Positions 1 to 7,000 of a DNA stretch of 64,000 bases are shown piece after piece (the stretch's first letter is position 1; the number at the start of each line of letters is the position of its first letter). Below the pieces are notes generated by a model. That model was not told where the DNA came from. It saw only the letters and a list, made by a program, of their open reading frames with translations, and made no database searches. Origin of the DNA: Olleya namhaensis (GTDB lineage Bacteria; Bacteroidota; Bacteroidia; Flavobacteriales; Flavobacteriaceae); assembly GCF_900114005.1 (NCBI RefSeq), contig NZ_FORM01000009.1:1-64000 (forward strand). The letters are read 5' to 3'. A program made the position numbers and the translations under genes.

Positions 1-124
1 AACTATTTTTTTTACCTTCTAAACGTCTAAAAAAAATCTTTTGAACTAGAAAATATTAACAAAAAAAGGTCAACCTATATCAGTATAATACAAAACAGCA
101 TATTTCAAAATATATATATAATAG

Positions 125-142
125 TTGGAATAATCATTCCAA
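125..142. promoter_or_regulatory. Palindromic operator upstream of the TetR gene
   Basis: Perfect inverted repeat TTGGAAT-AATC-ATTCCAA ending 18 bases before the TetR GTG. The same half-site TGGAAT/ATTCCA recurs in the second palindrome at 731-750, so it is probably the binding site of the TetR protein encoded next to it. It lies where the -33 promoter element would be, which fits autorepression. The palindromes are seen directly; binding is inferred. Confidence 0.65.
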
Positions 143-148
143 TTATTA

Positions 149-156
149 TATATTTG
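149..156 (+). promoter_or_regulatory. Bacteroidetes -7 promoter box of the TetR gene
   Basis: TATATTTG matches the Bacteroidetes -7 consensus TAnnTTTG. The GTG start codon follows after only four bases, so transcription would begin at or next to the start codon, giving a leaderless or nearly leaderless mRNA. Confidence 0.5.
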
Positions 157-160
157 CAAA

Positions 161-712
161 GTGAATAAAAAACAAACCATATTATCATCTGCTCTTAAAA
201 TTCTTGTAAAAAAAGGTGTACATAACACACCTATGTCTGCTATTGGAAAAGCTGCAAAAACTGGAATGGGAACTATCTATAATTATTTCCCAAATAAAGA
301 TGCCTTAATTAATGAAATTTACACAGATATAAAAAAACAAGAAAAATTACTATTTGAAAAATTTGAAGCGGATAAGCCAATCAAAACTCAATTTGAAAAC
401 TATTTTACTATAGCAGTCGACTTTTTCATCGATAATCCTAATTATTTCCAATTTATGGAGCAACTGCAAGCTTCTCCTATTATAACGGAAAATAGTAAAG
501 AAGAAGGTAGAAAATCTATTACTCCTATTTTTGAACTTTTAACACTAGGAAAACAACAACGTATTATAAAAAACATTGACATCGAAGAAATTTTAATGTT
601 TATAGGTGGAGCTATTTTAGCTTATTTAAGATGGTATTTTAATCAAACAGAGAACAAACAAACCTCGCTTAAAAATCAAGTAATAATGGTTTGGGACGCA
701 ATCAAAGAATAA
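161..712 (+). CDS. TetR/AcrR family transcriptional regulator
   Basis: Encodes 183 residues. Residues about 8-54 form a TetR-type DNA-binding domain, recognisable by the T-x-M-x-x-I-G-K-A-A-K-T-G-M-G-T-I-Y-N-Y-F pattern. The remaining helical part would bind an unknown ligand. The only start giving a complete N-terminal helix is the GTG at 161; the next in-frame ATG lies inside the DNA-binding domain. It stands 52 bases before the SDR gene, and both are preceded by palindromes sharing the TGGAAT half-site, so it most likely represses itself and the SDR-DoxX pair. Family assignment is firm; the ligand is unknown. Confidence 0.9.
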   Translation: MNKKQTILSSALKILVKKGVHNTPMSAIGKAAKTGMGTIYNYFPNKDALINEIYTDIKKQEKLLFEKFEADKPIKTQFENYFTIAVDFFIDNPNYFQFMEQLQASPIITENSKEEGRKSITPIFELLTLGKQQRIIKNIDIEEILMFIGGAILAYLRWYFNQTENKQTSLKNQVIMVWDAIKE

Positions 713-730
713 AAAAATTTATCAATAATC

Positions 731-750
731 TGGAATGAACATTCATTCCA
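731..750. promoter_or_regulatory. Second TetR-type operator, in front of the SDR gene
   Basis: Perfect 9-base inverted repeat TGGAATGAA-CA-TTCATTCCA. It shares the TGGAAT...ATTCCA half-sites with the palindrome at 125-142, with a different internal spacing. It sits between the TetR stop and the SDR start at 765, so the SDR-DoxX genes may have their own TetR-controlled promoter. An ATG at 735 lies inside this palindrome, which argues against using it as the SDR start. Confidence 0.6.
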
Positions 751-764
751 AAAAGTTAACAATT

Positions 765-1625
765 ATGAAAAAAAACGTATTAATTACAGGAACGTCAACA
801 GGAGTAGGATTTGAAAGTGCTATTCTATTCGCTAAAAACAACTATAAGGTTTACGCTACAATGCGTAATCTTAAAAAAGCTGACAAGCTTAAACAAAGAA
901 TTTTGGAAGAAAATCTTAACATAGAAGTACTTCCTTTAGATGTAACTAAAGTAGCCTCTATAACATCTGTTGTAAAAACAATTATAGAAAAAGATGGAAA
1001 AATAGATGTATTAGTCAATAATGCAGGAGCTGGTTTTGCAAAAACAACAGAGCAGGCTTCAGAAGAAGAAATTAGATGGGTTACTGACGTAAATTATCAC
1101 GGAGTTGTATTTTGCACACAAGCAGTATTACCATATATGAGAAAACAAAAATCTGGTCAAATTATTAGTATTACTTCTGTTGGTGGTTTGGTTGGACAAC
1201 CTTTTAACGAATTATATTGTGGTGCTAAATTTGCTGTAGAAGGGTTTATGGAAGGACTTGCAACCTATGTTAGTGATGCTTTCAATATCAAAATTACTTG
1301 TGTTGAACCAGGAGGTATAGCTACAGAATTTATGACGTCTGCTATTGAAAAAACAGCTATTAAGGGACAATTTGCAACAGGAGAATACGCACCAATATTT
1401 GACAGATATATGGCAGGAAACCAAAAAAGAGCAAATGAAAGCAAAGAGCAAGTGTATCAAACAGGAATAGAAGTCGCAGAAGTTGCTTTAGGTATTGCTC
1501 AAAACGAAAATCCTCCTTTAAGAATCCGAACTTCACAATGGGCTGAAGATTTTTGTAAGTTAAAAACAAAAGCTGACCCAGATGGCCATAAAATAGTGAA
1601 ACAATTACAAGATAGTTTTTTATAA
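765..1625 (+). CDS. Short-chain dehydrogenase/reductase (SDR)
   Basis: A classical NAD(P)-dependent oxidoreductase of 286 residues. Visible motifs, numbered from the ATG at 765: the dinucleotide-binding T8-G-T-S-T-G-V-G15, the structural NNAG at 85-88, and the catalytic Ser138, Tyr151 and Lys155 in the Y-C-G-A-K motif. The upstream in-frame ATG at 735 lies inside the operator palindrome and adds a non-family extension, so 765 is preferred. The gene ends one base before the DoxX-like gene, so the two are co-transcribed. The substrate cannot be read from sequence. Induction by whatever the neighbouring TetR senses is an inference. Confidence 0.88.
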   Translation: MKKNVLITGTSTGVGFESAILFAKNNYKVYATMRNLKKADKLKQRILEENLNIEVLPLDVTKVASITSVVKTIIEKDGKIDVLVNNAGAGFAKTTEQASEEEIRWVTDVNYHGVVFCTQAVLPYMRKQKSGQIISITSVGGLVGQPFNELYCGAKFAVEGFMEGLATYVSDAFNIKITCVEPGGIATEFMTSAIEKTAIKGQFATGEYAPIFDRYMAGNQKRANESKEQVYQTGIEVAEVALGIAQNENPPLRIRTSQWAEDFCKLKTKADPDGHKIVKQLQDSFL

Positions 1626-1626
1626 T

Positions 1627-1980
1627 ATGAAAGTAATATATTGGTCTTCGACAGCAATATTATCCGCTTTTCTCTTCCTAAGCTCTTATAGCTATTTATT
1701 CAGTAAAAGTACAATTCAAGGAATTAAAAATTTAGGATTTCCTGACTTTTTCAGGGTAGAACTAGCTGTTTTAAAGTTGATAGCTGCAATAGTATTACTA
1801 ATACCTTTTGCTTCATTACAACTAAAAGAATGGACTTATGCAGGTGTTGGATTGTTTTTAATAACGGCTTTAGTCGCACATATCAAACATAAAGATTCTA
1901 TCTTTATTATGCTTCTACTTCTAATACTTTTGGCGATTCTAATAATATCCAACATATATATGAACAAGCTTTTAAAATAA
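1627..1980 (+). CDS. DoxX-like small membrane protein
   Basis: A 117-residue protein made almost entirely of four hydrophobic segments (about residues 5-22, 44-64, 69-86 and 90-110). The layout and the G-F-P-D-F-F-R-V-E-L stretch after the first helix resemble the DoxX-like (DoxX_2) family of small integral membrane proteins often found beside TetR regulators and oxidoreductases. It starts one base after the SDR stop, so translation is probably coupled. No enzymatic motif is visible and the role is unknown. A stem-loop followed by T residues at 2021-2049 probably ends the operon. Confidence 0.7.
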   Translation: MKVIYWSSTAILSAFLFLSSYSYLFSKSTIQGIKNLGFPDFFRVELAVLKLIAAIVLLIPFASLQLKEWTYAGVGLFLITALVAHIKHKDSIFIMLLLLILLAILIISNIYMNKLLK

Positions 1981-1990
1981 ATACTGTGGG

Positions 1991-2101
1991 TAACATTGTA
2001 TATAAAAAATAGCGAGGATAGCACAAATCATCAAGGTTTGTGCTTTTTTATATCTTTGTGTTTAACTGAAAAGTTAGTGAATTTAAATTCGCTACTTTTC
2101 A
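1991..2101 (+). repeat. 5' part of an attC-like palindromic element, split by the IS110 insertion
   Basis: Starts 10 bases after the DoxX stop with TAACATTGTATATAA, the counterpart of AACACCGTGTATAA at the start of the intact element at 4167-4298. The matching 3' arm, TATACAAAACCGTTGTGC, is found at 3403-3420 beyond the IS. Inside lies a near-perfect long palindrome at 2068-2100 (GAAAAGTTAGTGAATTT paired with AAATTCGCTACTTTTC). If the IS is removed, the outer arms TTGTATA/TATACAA and AAC/GTT fold on each other. Confidence 0.5.
2021..2049 (+). terminator. Rho-independent terminator of the TetR-SDR-DoxX operon
   Basis: Stem GCACAAA / TTTGTGC with a nine-base loop, followed directly by six T residues. 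It lies 40 bases downstream of the DoxX stop and inside the attC-like element. Confidence 0.65.
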
Positions 2102-2211
2102 AGAACTGTGTTAAAAACCTATTAAAAAAACAATTAATTTTTAAGCAATATTCCTCTATTACATTTTCATCCTTGAATAAAAACATATTGAAAATAATTA
2201 AAAACAAAGTA

Positions 2212-3180
2212 TTACCTAACTAATACACTCTTATAATTTTCGTCATACCATAAGTGAGATTTAGCAATTGCAAAGGACTGTTTCAATAGCTTATTACAAA
2301 CAGCTACTAAAGCTAGTTTTTTACTCTTACCCTTAGCTACAAGTCTACCATAGAGTTCGCGACAAGCTTTATTATGTTTACTAGTGGAGAAGCTGCAAAT
2401 AAATAATATTTTTCTCAATCGCCTATTCCACATTTTACTTATTCTAGGTCTTGACCGTATACTACTACCAGACTCTCTTATAATAGGTGTTAAACCAGCA
2501 AATGAACACAATTCTGATGCTGTATTAAAACGCTCAAATCCATCTGTCAAGACAATCAAAAGAGCACTAGCTTTAGCTCCTAAACCAGGGATACTTTTAA
2601 TCCGACTATGCAAGTCCTGATACTCTTCTTTTACCAATTTCAAAACGGTCATCTCTAAAGTTTCAATTTCTTTTTTATAATAATTTAAGCTCCGTTTTAT
2701 AGAGCGTATTACTCTAGGCACGGGACTGCCTTGAGCTTCTTCAGAGTGCAATTTATTTTTAAGAACAATAATCTCTTTAGTATATAAATTACTTAAACTT
2801 AATAAATGAGAGCATTCTATCTGACTCTTAGTCTGACCTGTCCATAACCTTGGAGTATTAATTAGAGCATACTCGTAAATCATTTTTGAATCACTCTTGT
2901 CTGTCTTAATTTTTGATAACTTCATCTGTATAAAACGTTTAACAGACAATGGATTCTCAACACTAACTTTAATGTTTTGTTCTATTAAAAAATAGGCCAA
3001 TCGTAGATGATACACACCTGTAGACTCCATAACACAATGAGAATTATCTTCCATAAGTTTAAGGAATTGCTTAAAACCTTTAAGATCATTGCTAAACTGA
3101 TGAAATAAATTATCATTGCCCATTACATCAAAAACATCCTTGCTAATGTCAATTCCAAAATAATTTGTATTTTCATTCAT
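2212..3180 (-). CDS. IS110-family transposase (DEDD recombinase)
   Basis: A 322-residue recombinase that catalyses excision and integration of the element. The N-terminal RuvC-like domain shows the four acidic residues D11 (G-I-D-I-S-K), E52 (M-E-S-T-G), D94 and D97 (T-D-K-S-D-S-K). A coiled linker follows (about 120-185), then the C-terminal Transposase_20 domain (about 190-280) with I-P-G-L-G and the serine-rich E-S-G-S-S motif. Length is normal and there is no frameshift, so it is probably active. Family knowledge: IS110 recombinases use a bridge RNA from the noncoding end, here upstream of the gene (3181-3401). Confidence 0.93.
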   Translation of the reverse strand: MNENTNYFGIDISKDVFDVMGNDNLFHQFSNDLKGFKQFLKLMEDNSHCVMESTGVYHLRLAYFLIEQNIKVSVENPLSVKRFIQMKLSKIKTDKSDSKMIYEYALINTPRLWTGQTKSQIECSHLLSLSNLYTKEIIVLKNKLHSEEAQGSPVPRVIRSIKRSLNYYKKEIETLEMTVLKLVKEEYQDLHSRIKSIPGLGAKASALLIVLTDGFERFNTASELCSFAGLTPIIRESGSSIRSRPRISKMWNRRLRKILFICSFSTSKHNKACRELYGRLVAKGKSKKLALVAVCNKLLKQSFAIAKSHLWYDENYKSVLVR

Positions 3181-3401
3181 AATTAAAATGTTATGAAAGA
3201 ACGTATCTACCGTGTTTTCTACAACTTAAAAACGAGATCCTTAGTCTCTTAGAACTGTACGAAATAATAGTAGAAAAGGGAGGGGATTCTCAAGAAAAAC
3301 GAGATCTAGTCTCAATATACAAAATAACCTTAATCCTCTCTTTTTGTTCTTTCTGATTATATACTTAAATTTAATACCTTTAATCAAAAATCAAACTTAA
3401 G
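3181..3401 (-). ncRNA. Candidate IS110 bridge RNA region
   Basis: About 220 noncoding bases upstream of the transposase, at the IS end. Read on the minus strand it has two related hairpins, each followed by CGTTTTT: GAGACTAGATCTC (plus positions 3301-3313) and GAGACTAAGGATCTC (3234-3248). Beside them lie likely guides. Plus-strand TATACAAAA at 3316-3324 equals the host flank at 3403-3411. AGAACTGT at 3251-3258 equals the IS terminus at 2102-2109. AACTTAA at 3223-3229 equals the other terminus at 3394-3400. This order (guide, hairpin, guide, twice) is that of the target- and donor-binding loops known for IS110 bridge RNAs. RNA ends are not determined. Confidence 0.55.
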
Positions 3402-3402
3402 T

Positions 3403-3420
3403 TATACAAAACCGTTGTGC
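3403..3420 (+). repeat. 3' arm of the split attC-like element
   Basis: TATACAAAACCGTTGTGC differs at one position in its first 17 bases from TACACAAAACCGTTGTG at 4281-4297. The GTTGTGC at 3414-3420 resembles an integron core site (GTTRRRY) and is the exact reverse complement of the GCACAAC that opens the next element at 4167. It lies 24 bases before the DUF6090 start codon. Confidence 0.5.
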
Positions 3421-3444
3421 TTCATTATGACTAATCACTAACCA

Positions 3445-4161
3445 ATGATAAAATTCTTTAGAAAAATTAGACAAAATTTACTTTCAGAGGGAAAAACTGG
3501 AAAGTATTTTAAATATGCCCTAGGAGAAATTGTGCTTGTCGTTATTGGAATTTTAATAGCATTACAAATCAACAATTGGAATGAAAATAGAAAGCAACAA
3601 GCTGAAATTACTGATATTTATAAGCAGATTGTACTTGATTTAGATAATGACATTGATGAATTTTCAAACGTTATCAAATATTACGATTCTATAAAACCCG
3701 TTTACGATGCTGTCATTTCAGATACTAGAACTATAGATTTATTGGACGACGGTTTGTCTCGATTAATGGTCGAAATTACAGCAACTAATATGAATAAAGG
3801 CGGTGTTGAACGCTTAAAATCAATTGCTTCTAAAGATAGTCTATCATTGTATTTGATTGAAATATATGATACTGGAACAGTCATTAATACTATGGAGAAA
3901 GAAATTACTGATGAAAGTTGGTTAATTGTAAATAAATTTAGAGATAATTACAGTTGGTATCCCGAATGGATAAGTAAAACAATAACAAAAGATAATAGCA
4001 GTAAGGAGCTACAAGATTATTTTGTAAATAGTCAAGAATATAGGCATTATGTTATTAGTAATTACCAGAAATTATATAATAATTATATACCGATTTTGGA
4101 ATATGGTATAGTAGAATTGGAAAATATAAAGAAATCAATTAATGAACGAATAGATAAATAA
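3445..4161 (+). CDS. DUF6090 family membrane-anchored protein
   Basis: A 238-residue protein of unknown function. The N-terminus (M-I-K-F-F-R-K-I-R) followed by G-K-Y-F-K-Y-A-L-G-E-I and one strong transmembrane helix (about residues 26-46, ending L-Q-I-N-N-W-N-E) is the hallmark of DUF6090, a family I know to be abundant in Flavobacteriaceae. The rest is a charged helical domain with no enzymatic motif, probably periplasmic. The gene stands alone between the attC-like arm at 3403-3420 and the intact element that begins five bases after its stop, an arrangement like a gene cassette. Whether it is mobile is inference. Confidence 0.75.
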   Translation: MIKFFRKIRQNLLSEGKTGKYFKYALGEIVLVVIGILIALQINNWNENRKQQAEITDIYKQIVLDLDNDIDEFSNVIKYYDSIKPVYDAVISDTRTIDLLDDGLSRLMVEITATNMNKGGVERLKSIASKDSLSLYLIEIYDTGTVINTMEKEITDESWLIVNKFRDNYSWYPEWISKTITKDNSSKELQDYFVNSQEYRHYVISNYQKLYNNYIPILEYGIVELENIKKSINERIDK

Positions 4162-4166
4162 CGAAA

Positions 4167-4298
4167 GCACAACACCGTGTATAATTAATTGCTGGTTTTA
4201 GCCAATTTACAAAAGTCCTCGCGGACTTTCTATCTGTAATTTATTTGCTAACTTAGTTCCTTAAATCACGCAACTTTCCATACACAAAACCGTTGTGT
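4167..4298 (+). repeat. Intact attC-like palindromic element
   Basis: About 132 bases bounded by GCACAAC (4167-4173) and GTTGTGT (4292-4298). The ends fold as a two-block stem: CACAAC pairs with GTTGTG, and GTGTAT with ATACAC, separated by unpaired ACC and AAAACC. The interior has the perfect hairpin AAAGTCC-TCGC-GGACTTT at 4212-4229. It begins five bases after the DUF6090 stop. The layout recalls integron attC sites, but the R boxes deviate from GTTRRRY at one position and no integrase gene is in the window, so a dispersed extragenic repeat remains possible. Confidence 0.5.
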
Positions 4299-4502
4299 AC
4301 AATTAAACCAATGAATTTTCCTGAAATAGGTTGACTAAAAATTAAGCAATTAATTACAGTCACTTATGAAAACAAAAAATGAATGGAAAAATCAGAAACA
4401 TACTAATACATTTTACACAACTTAATTTTCTTAAAAAAAACTACAAAACACCAACTATAAAGACCTTAAAACAGGTCGCTTAAAATATTACAAATTAGAA
4501 TT
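4299..4502. other. AT-rich intergenic stretch without a recognised feature
   Basis: Between the attC-like element and the next gene there are only very short open frames (19 codons or fewer) with no recognisable product, no clear TAnnTTTG promoter and no strong stem-loop. I see nothing I can name here. Confidence 0.5.
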
Positions 4503-4958
4503 ATGAAAATCAAACAGACAATTACTTTAATTATTATTTTAATAAGCGCAACCGTTTCCTTTGCCCAATCTACAGACTTAGATAAAGACATTACAGAAAT
4601 TAATATATTAATGAAAGAAAACGGAATAAATAATAAATACTACACCCAATTAAGTGTTAGTGATGATAAATTGATTTTTGAAAATGTTGGTAGTCAGTAC
4701 AAACTAAAAAACACTCAGAAAAGAGAGATCACAATTGAAAAAATAGTATTAAAAAAAATAAAACTAACATCTACCAACCGTCATAATAGAACATTAACAT
4801 CAACTATTGAAATTAAGACAAAAGGAAAACACATCTACAATGACGCTTTGAAAGGTAATTACTCCAATTGTTTTATCTTTTTAAAGGTGAAAAAAGAGGA
4901 AGTTGCTGAAACGGTTCAAAATAAAATTATTGAATTGATAACAAAGCTACAAGCTTAA
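4503..4958 (+). CDS. Small secreted protein of unknown function
   Basis: A 151-residue protein with a clear Sec signal peptide (about residues 1-21, ending V-S-F-A-Q). The mature part is charged and mixed alpha/beta in character; no domain or catalytic motif is recognised. It lies alone next to the cassette-like region and is followed by a good rho-independent terminator at 4986-5015. It may belong to the same accessory region as the preceding genes. Confidence 0.6.
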   Translation: MKIKQTITLIIILISATVSFAQSTDLDKDITEINILMKENGINNKYYTQLSVSDDKLIFENVGSQYKLKNTQKREITIEKIVLKKIKLTSTNRHNRTLTSTIEIKTKGKHIYNDALKGNYSNCFIFLKVKKEEVAETVQNKIIELITKLQA

Positions 4959-4985
4959 TATTTTTTTTCACAAATACGCCTAATT

Positions 4986-5015
4986 AAAAAAATCGCTGGT
5001 AAAGCGATTTTTTTT
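4986..5015. terminator. Stem-loop terminator between the secreted protein gene and gldD
   Basis: Stem AAAAAATCGCT / AGCGATTTTTT with loop GGTAA, flanked by A and T runs on both sides, so it could end transcription from both the plus-strand gene (stop 4958) and the convergent gldD (stop 5063). Confidence 0.75.
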
Positions 5016-5062
5016 AGTCCAATATCTTGTTTCTGCTATTTAAGCTATGGTTAATACTACAT

Positions 5063-5641
5063 TTACTTCCATTCTACACTTTCCATAATACGCTTAATAT
5101 CTTTTTGCAAGTAGTGTGCGGCAGGTAAAATAGAATCGTAATTTGGTTTAGCATAAAAATAAAGCGATCCTGTTAAAAAGTGATTAATGCTATCTGTAAT
5201 ATAAAACTGCGATTGTGATGCTGCGTTACCACCAACCTCATAAAACATACCATACACTTTATTAACTGGGTTCTCCCAAACGACTTCCTCAATAGCGTCC
5301 GCTTTTTTAGTATGCTCTTGTGTAAAGTTTTGTGCGTTTTTAAGATATTTAGTTAAGCGCTCTTGACCATCAATAGCCTTATAGGTTAAGTAAACCGTCC
5401 CTTTAAGCTTCTTGTACTCTATATTTAACCCAAAGCTTTCCACATCATCTTTTAATGGCTTAAAACGTATGGTATCACTTTGCGCATTTCTATCAAAAGT
5501 AAATGGTAAATCTTGATCATAGGTTTTGTATTGTGCCTGCGGATACTCTAACCTTAGATATCCGTTTGGTTTTGGAATTGGGTCACTTCCACAGCTTAAT
5601 AATACAATAAATGAGATAAGAATGACTATTGTTTTTTTCAT
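5063..5641 (-). CDS. gldD: Gliding motility lipoprotein GldD
   Basis: A 192-residue lipoprotein needed for gliding and T9SS function in Flavobacterium (family knowledge). It starts with a signal peptide and lipobox ending L-L-S-C-G, and the mature start P-K-P-N-G-Y-L-R-L-E-Y-P is typical of GldD. The ATG at 5641 is preferred over an in-frame ATG seven codons upstream because it puts the signal peptide right at the N-terminus. It is the last gene of the ssb-gldE-gldD cluster, 45 bases after gldE; gldE-gldD linkage is conserved in the phylum. Confidence 0.9.
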   Translation of the reverse strand: MKKTIVILISFIVLLSCGSDPIPKPNGYLRLEYPQAQYKTYDQDLPFTFDRNAQSDTIRFKPLKDDVESFGLNIEYKKLKGTVYLTYKAIDGQERLTKYLKNAQNFTQEHTKKADAIEEVVWENPVNKVYGMFYEVGGNAASQSQFYITDSINHFLTGSLYFYAKPNYDSILPAAHYLQKDIKRIMESVEWK

Positions 5642-5686
5642 AAAAAGAGCACTTAAACGCAATATTAGCGCCTATTTAGTTATTGT

Positions 5687-6991
5687 TTAAGGTAATGTAA
5701 CCTTGACACGTTTTATTCGTTTTTTATCTAATGCTTCTATAGTAAAAACGTATTTTTCAAAATTTATTTTACTATTACGTTTCGGAAATCCTCCAGAATT
5801 TTCTAAAATAAAACCAGCTAATGTTTCTGCTTCCCCTTTATGGTTTTCAAAAACAGTATCGTCTTCTATTTTAATAATCTTATAAAAATCTTTCAAGGCA
5901 GTTTTACCTTCAAAAGCATAATTTTTATCATCTAGTTTTGAGTAAATCAAATCTTCGTCATCAAACTCGTCACTAATATCACCTACTATTTCTTCTATTA
6001 TATCTTCTAAAGATACCAAGCCAGAAGTCCCACCATACTCATCTACTACCATCGCTAAATGGACTTTCTTTTCTTGAAACTCTGCCATTAAATCATCCAA
6101 TTTTTTGTTTTCTGGCACAAAAAACGGTTCTCTTAATAGTGTGGTCCAATCAAACCCTTTTTTATCTATATATGGCAATAAATCTTTTACATATAACACA
6201 CCAATAATAGTGTCCATATTATCTTTATAAACCGGAATTCTAGAATACCCATTATCAATAATTTCTGGTATAATCTCGCTATAGGGTTGCTCCACATTTA
6301 GAGCAAATACATCTATACGTGGTTGCATAACTTGTTTGGTATCTGTGTTACCAAAACTAACAATTCCTTGTAGTATTTTTTGTTCTTCTTTAGTGGTATC
6401 ATGCTCACTGGTTAACTCTAATGCTTGAGATAATTGATCAACACTTAAATTTGATTTTTGCTTTCCTAGTTTGTTATGTATCCCTAAAGTTATACTACGC
6501 ATAGGCAAACTTAAAGGCGAAAATAACACATCTAAAACACGCAGTGGATATGCCATAAACGTTGCAAATTTTAAGTTATTACGACTGGCATATATTTTTG
6601 GTAAAATTTCTCCAAATAATAATATTAAAAAGGTAATAACAACAACTTCTAATACAAACTTTGCTAAGGGAGAGGCAATACTTGCAAAAATATAATTACC
6701 TAAAAAGGCAAACAATATTACAATACCAATATTTATAAAATTATTAGCCACCAATATTGTTGCCAATAATTTTTTTGGACGCACTAATAGTTTTGAAATG
6801 ATCTGAATTTGTTTTTTACCTTTTAAATTTTCGTCTTCTAAATCTGATTTGGATAGTGAAAACAAGGCCACTTCTGCTCCTGATATCATTGCAGAGCATA
6901 TTAATAGTACTATTAATAGCACAAAACCAAGTACAACATTAATATTGTTGGTAACTAATAACGCTAAAAAACTCGAGGGTTCGGGATCCAT
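5687..6991 (-). CDS. gldE: Gliding motility-associated protein GldE (CNNM/CorC-type membrane protein)
   Basis: A 434-residue inner-membrane protein. Residues about 20-190 form a DUF21/CNNM transmembrane domain with several helices; about 205-330 hold two CBS domains (the stretch G-Y-S-R-I-P-V-Y-K-D is typical), and about 345-432 a CorC/HlyC C-terminal domain. Family knowledge links such proteins to divalent cation transport, and GldE to stabilising GldD. It starts nine bases after the ssb stop and is followed by gldD, so the three are probably one transcript. Confidence 0.9.
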   Translation of the reverse strand: MDPEPSSFLALLVTNNINVVLGFVLLIVLLICSAMISGAEVALFSLSKSDLEDENLKGKKQIQIISKLLVRPKKLLATILVANNFINIGIVILFAFLGNYIFASIASPLAKFVLEVVVITFLILLFGEILPKIYASRNNLKFATFMAYPLRVLDVLFSPLSLPMRSITLGIHNKLGKQKSNLSVDQLSQALELTSEHDTTKEEQKILQGIVSFGNTDTKQVMQPRIDVFALNVEQPYSEIIPEIIDNGYSRIPVYKDNMDTIIGVLYVKDLLPYIDKKGFDWTTLLREPFFVPENKKLDDLMAEFQEKKVHLAMVVDEYGGTSGLVSLEDIIEEIVGDISDEFDDEDLIYSKLDDKNYAFEGKTALKDFYKIIKIEDDTVFENHKGEAETLAGFILENSGGFPKRNSKINFEKYVFTIEALDKKRIKRVKVTLP

Positions 6992-7000
6992 AATTAATTA

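Larger units (their letters stand above)
2102..3401 (-). mobile_element. IS110-family insertion sequence
   Basis: About 1.3 kb: one transposase gene, about 110 bases of noncoding sequence after it and about 220 before it. There are no long terminal inverted repeats, which is usual for IS110. Boundaries come from the interrupted attC-like element: joining 2101 to 3402 restores a sequence close to the 3' half of the intact copy (4270-4298). The dinucleotide AG (CT on the transposase strand) is present at both junctions, 2102-2103 and 3400-3401, a candidate recombination core. Exact ends are inferred to within a few bases. Confidence 0.75.

Noticed and set aside
735-764. Upstream in-frame ATG giving a ten-residue extension of the SDR protein
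   Set aside because: The ATG lies inside the operator palindrome at 731-750, and the extension does not resemble the family; the ATG at 765 gives a normal start.
1996-2223. A 75-codon plus-strand frame over the attC-like element and the IS end
   Set aside because: It crosses the terminator, the palindromes and the IS junction; composition looks noncoding.
5642-5662. Longer GldD start seven codons upstream
   Set aside because: It would put extra residues ahead of the lipoprotein signal peptide; the ATG at 5641 gives the usual N-terminus.
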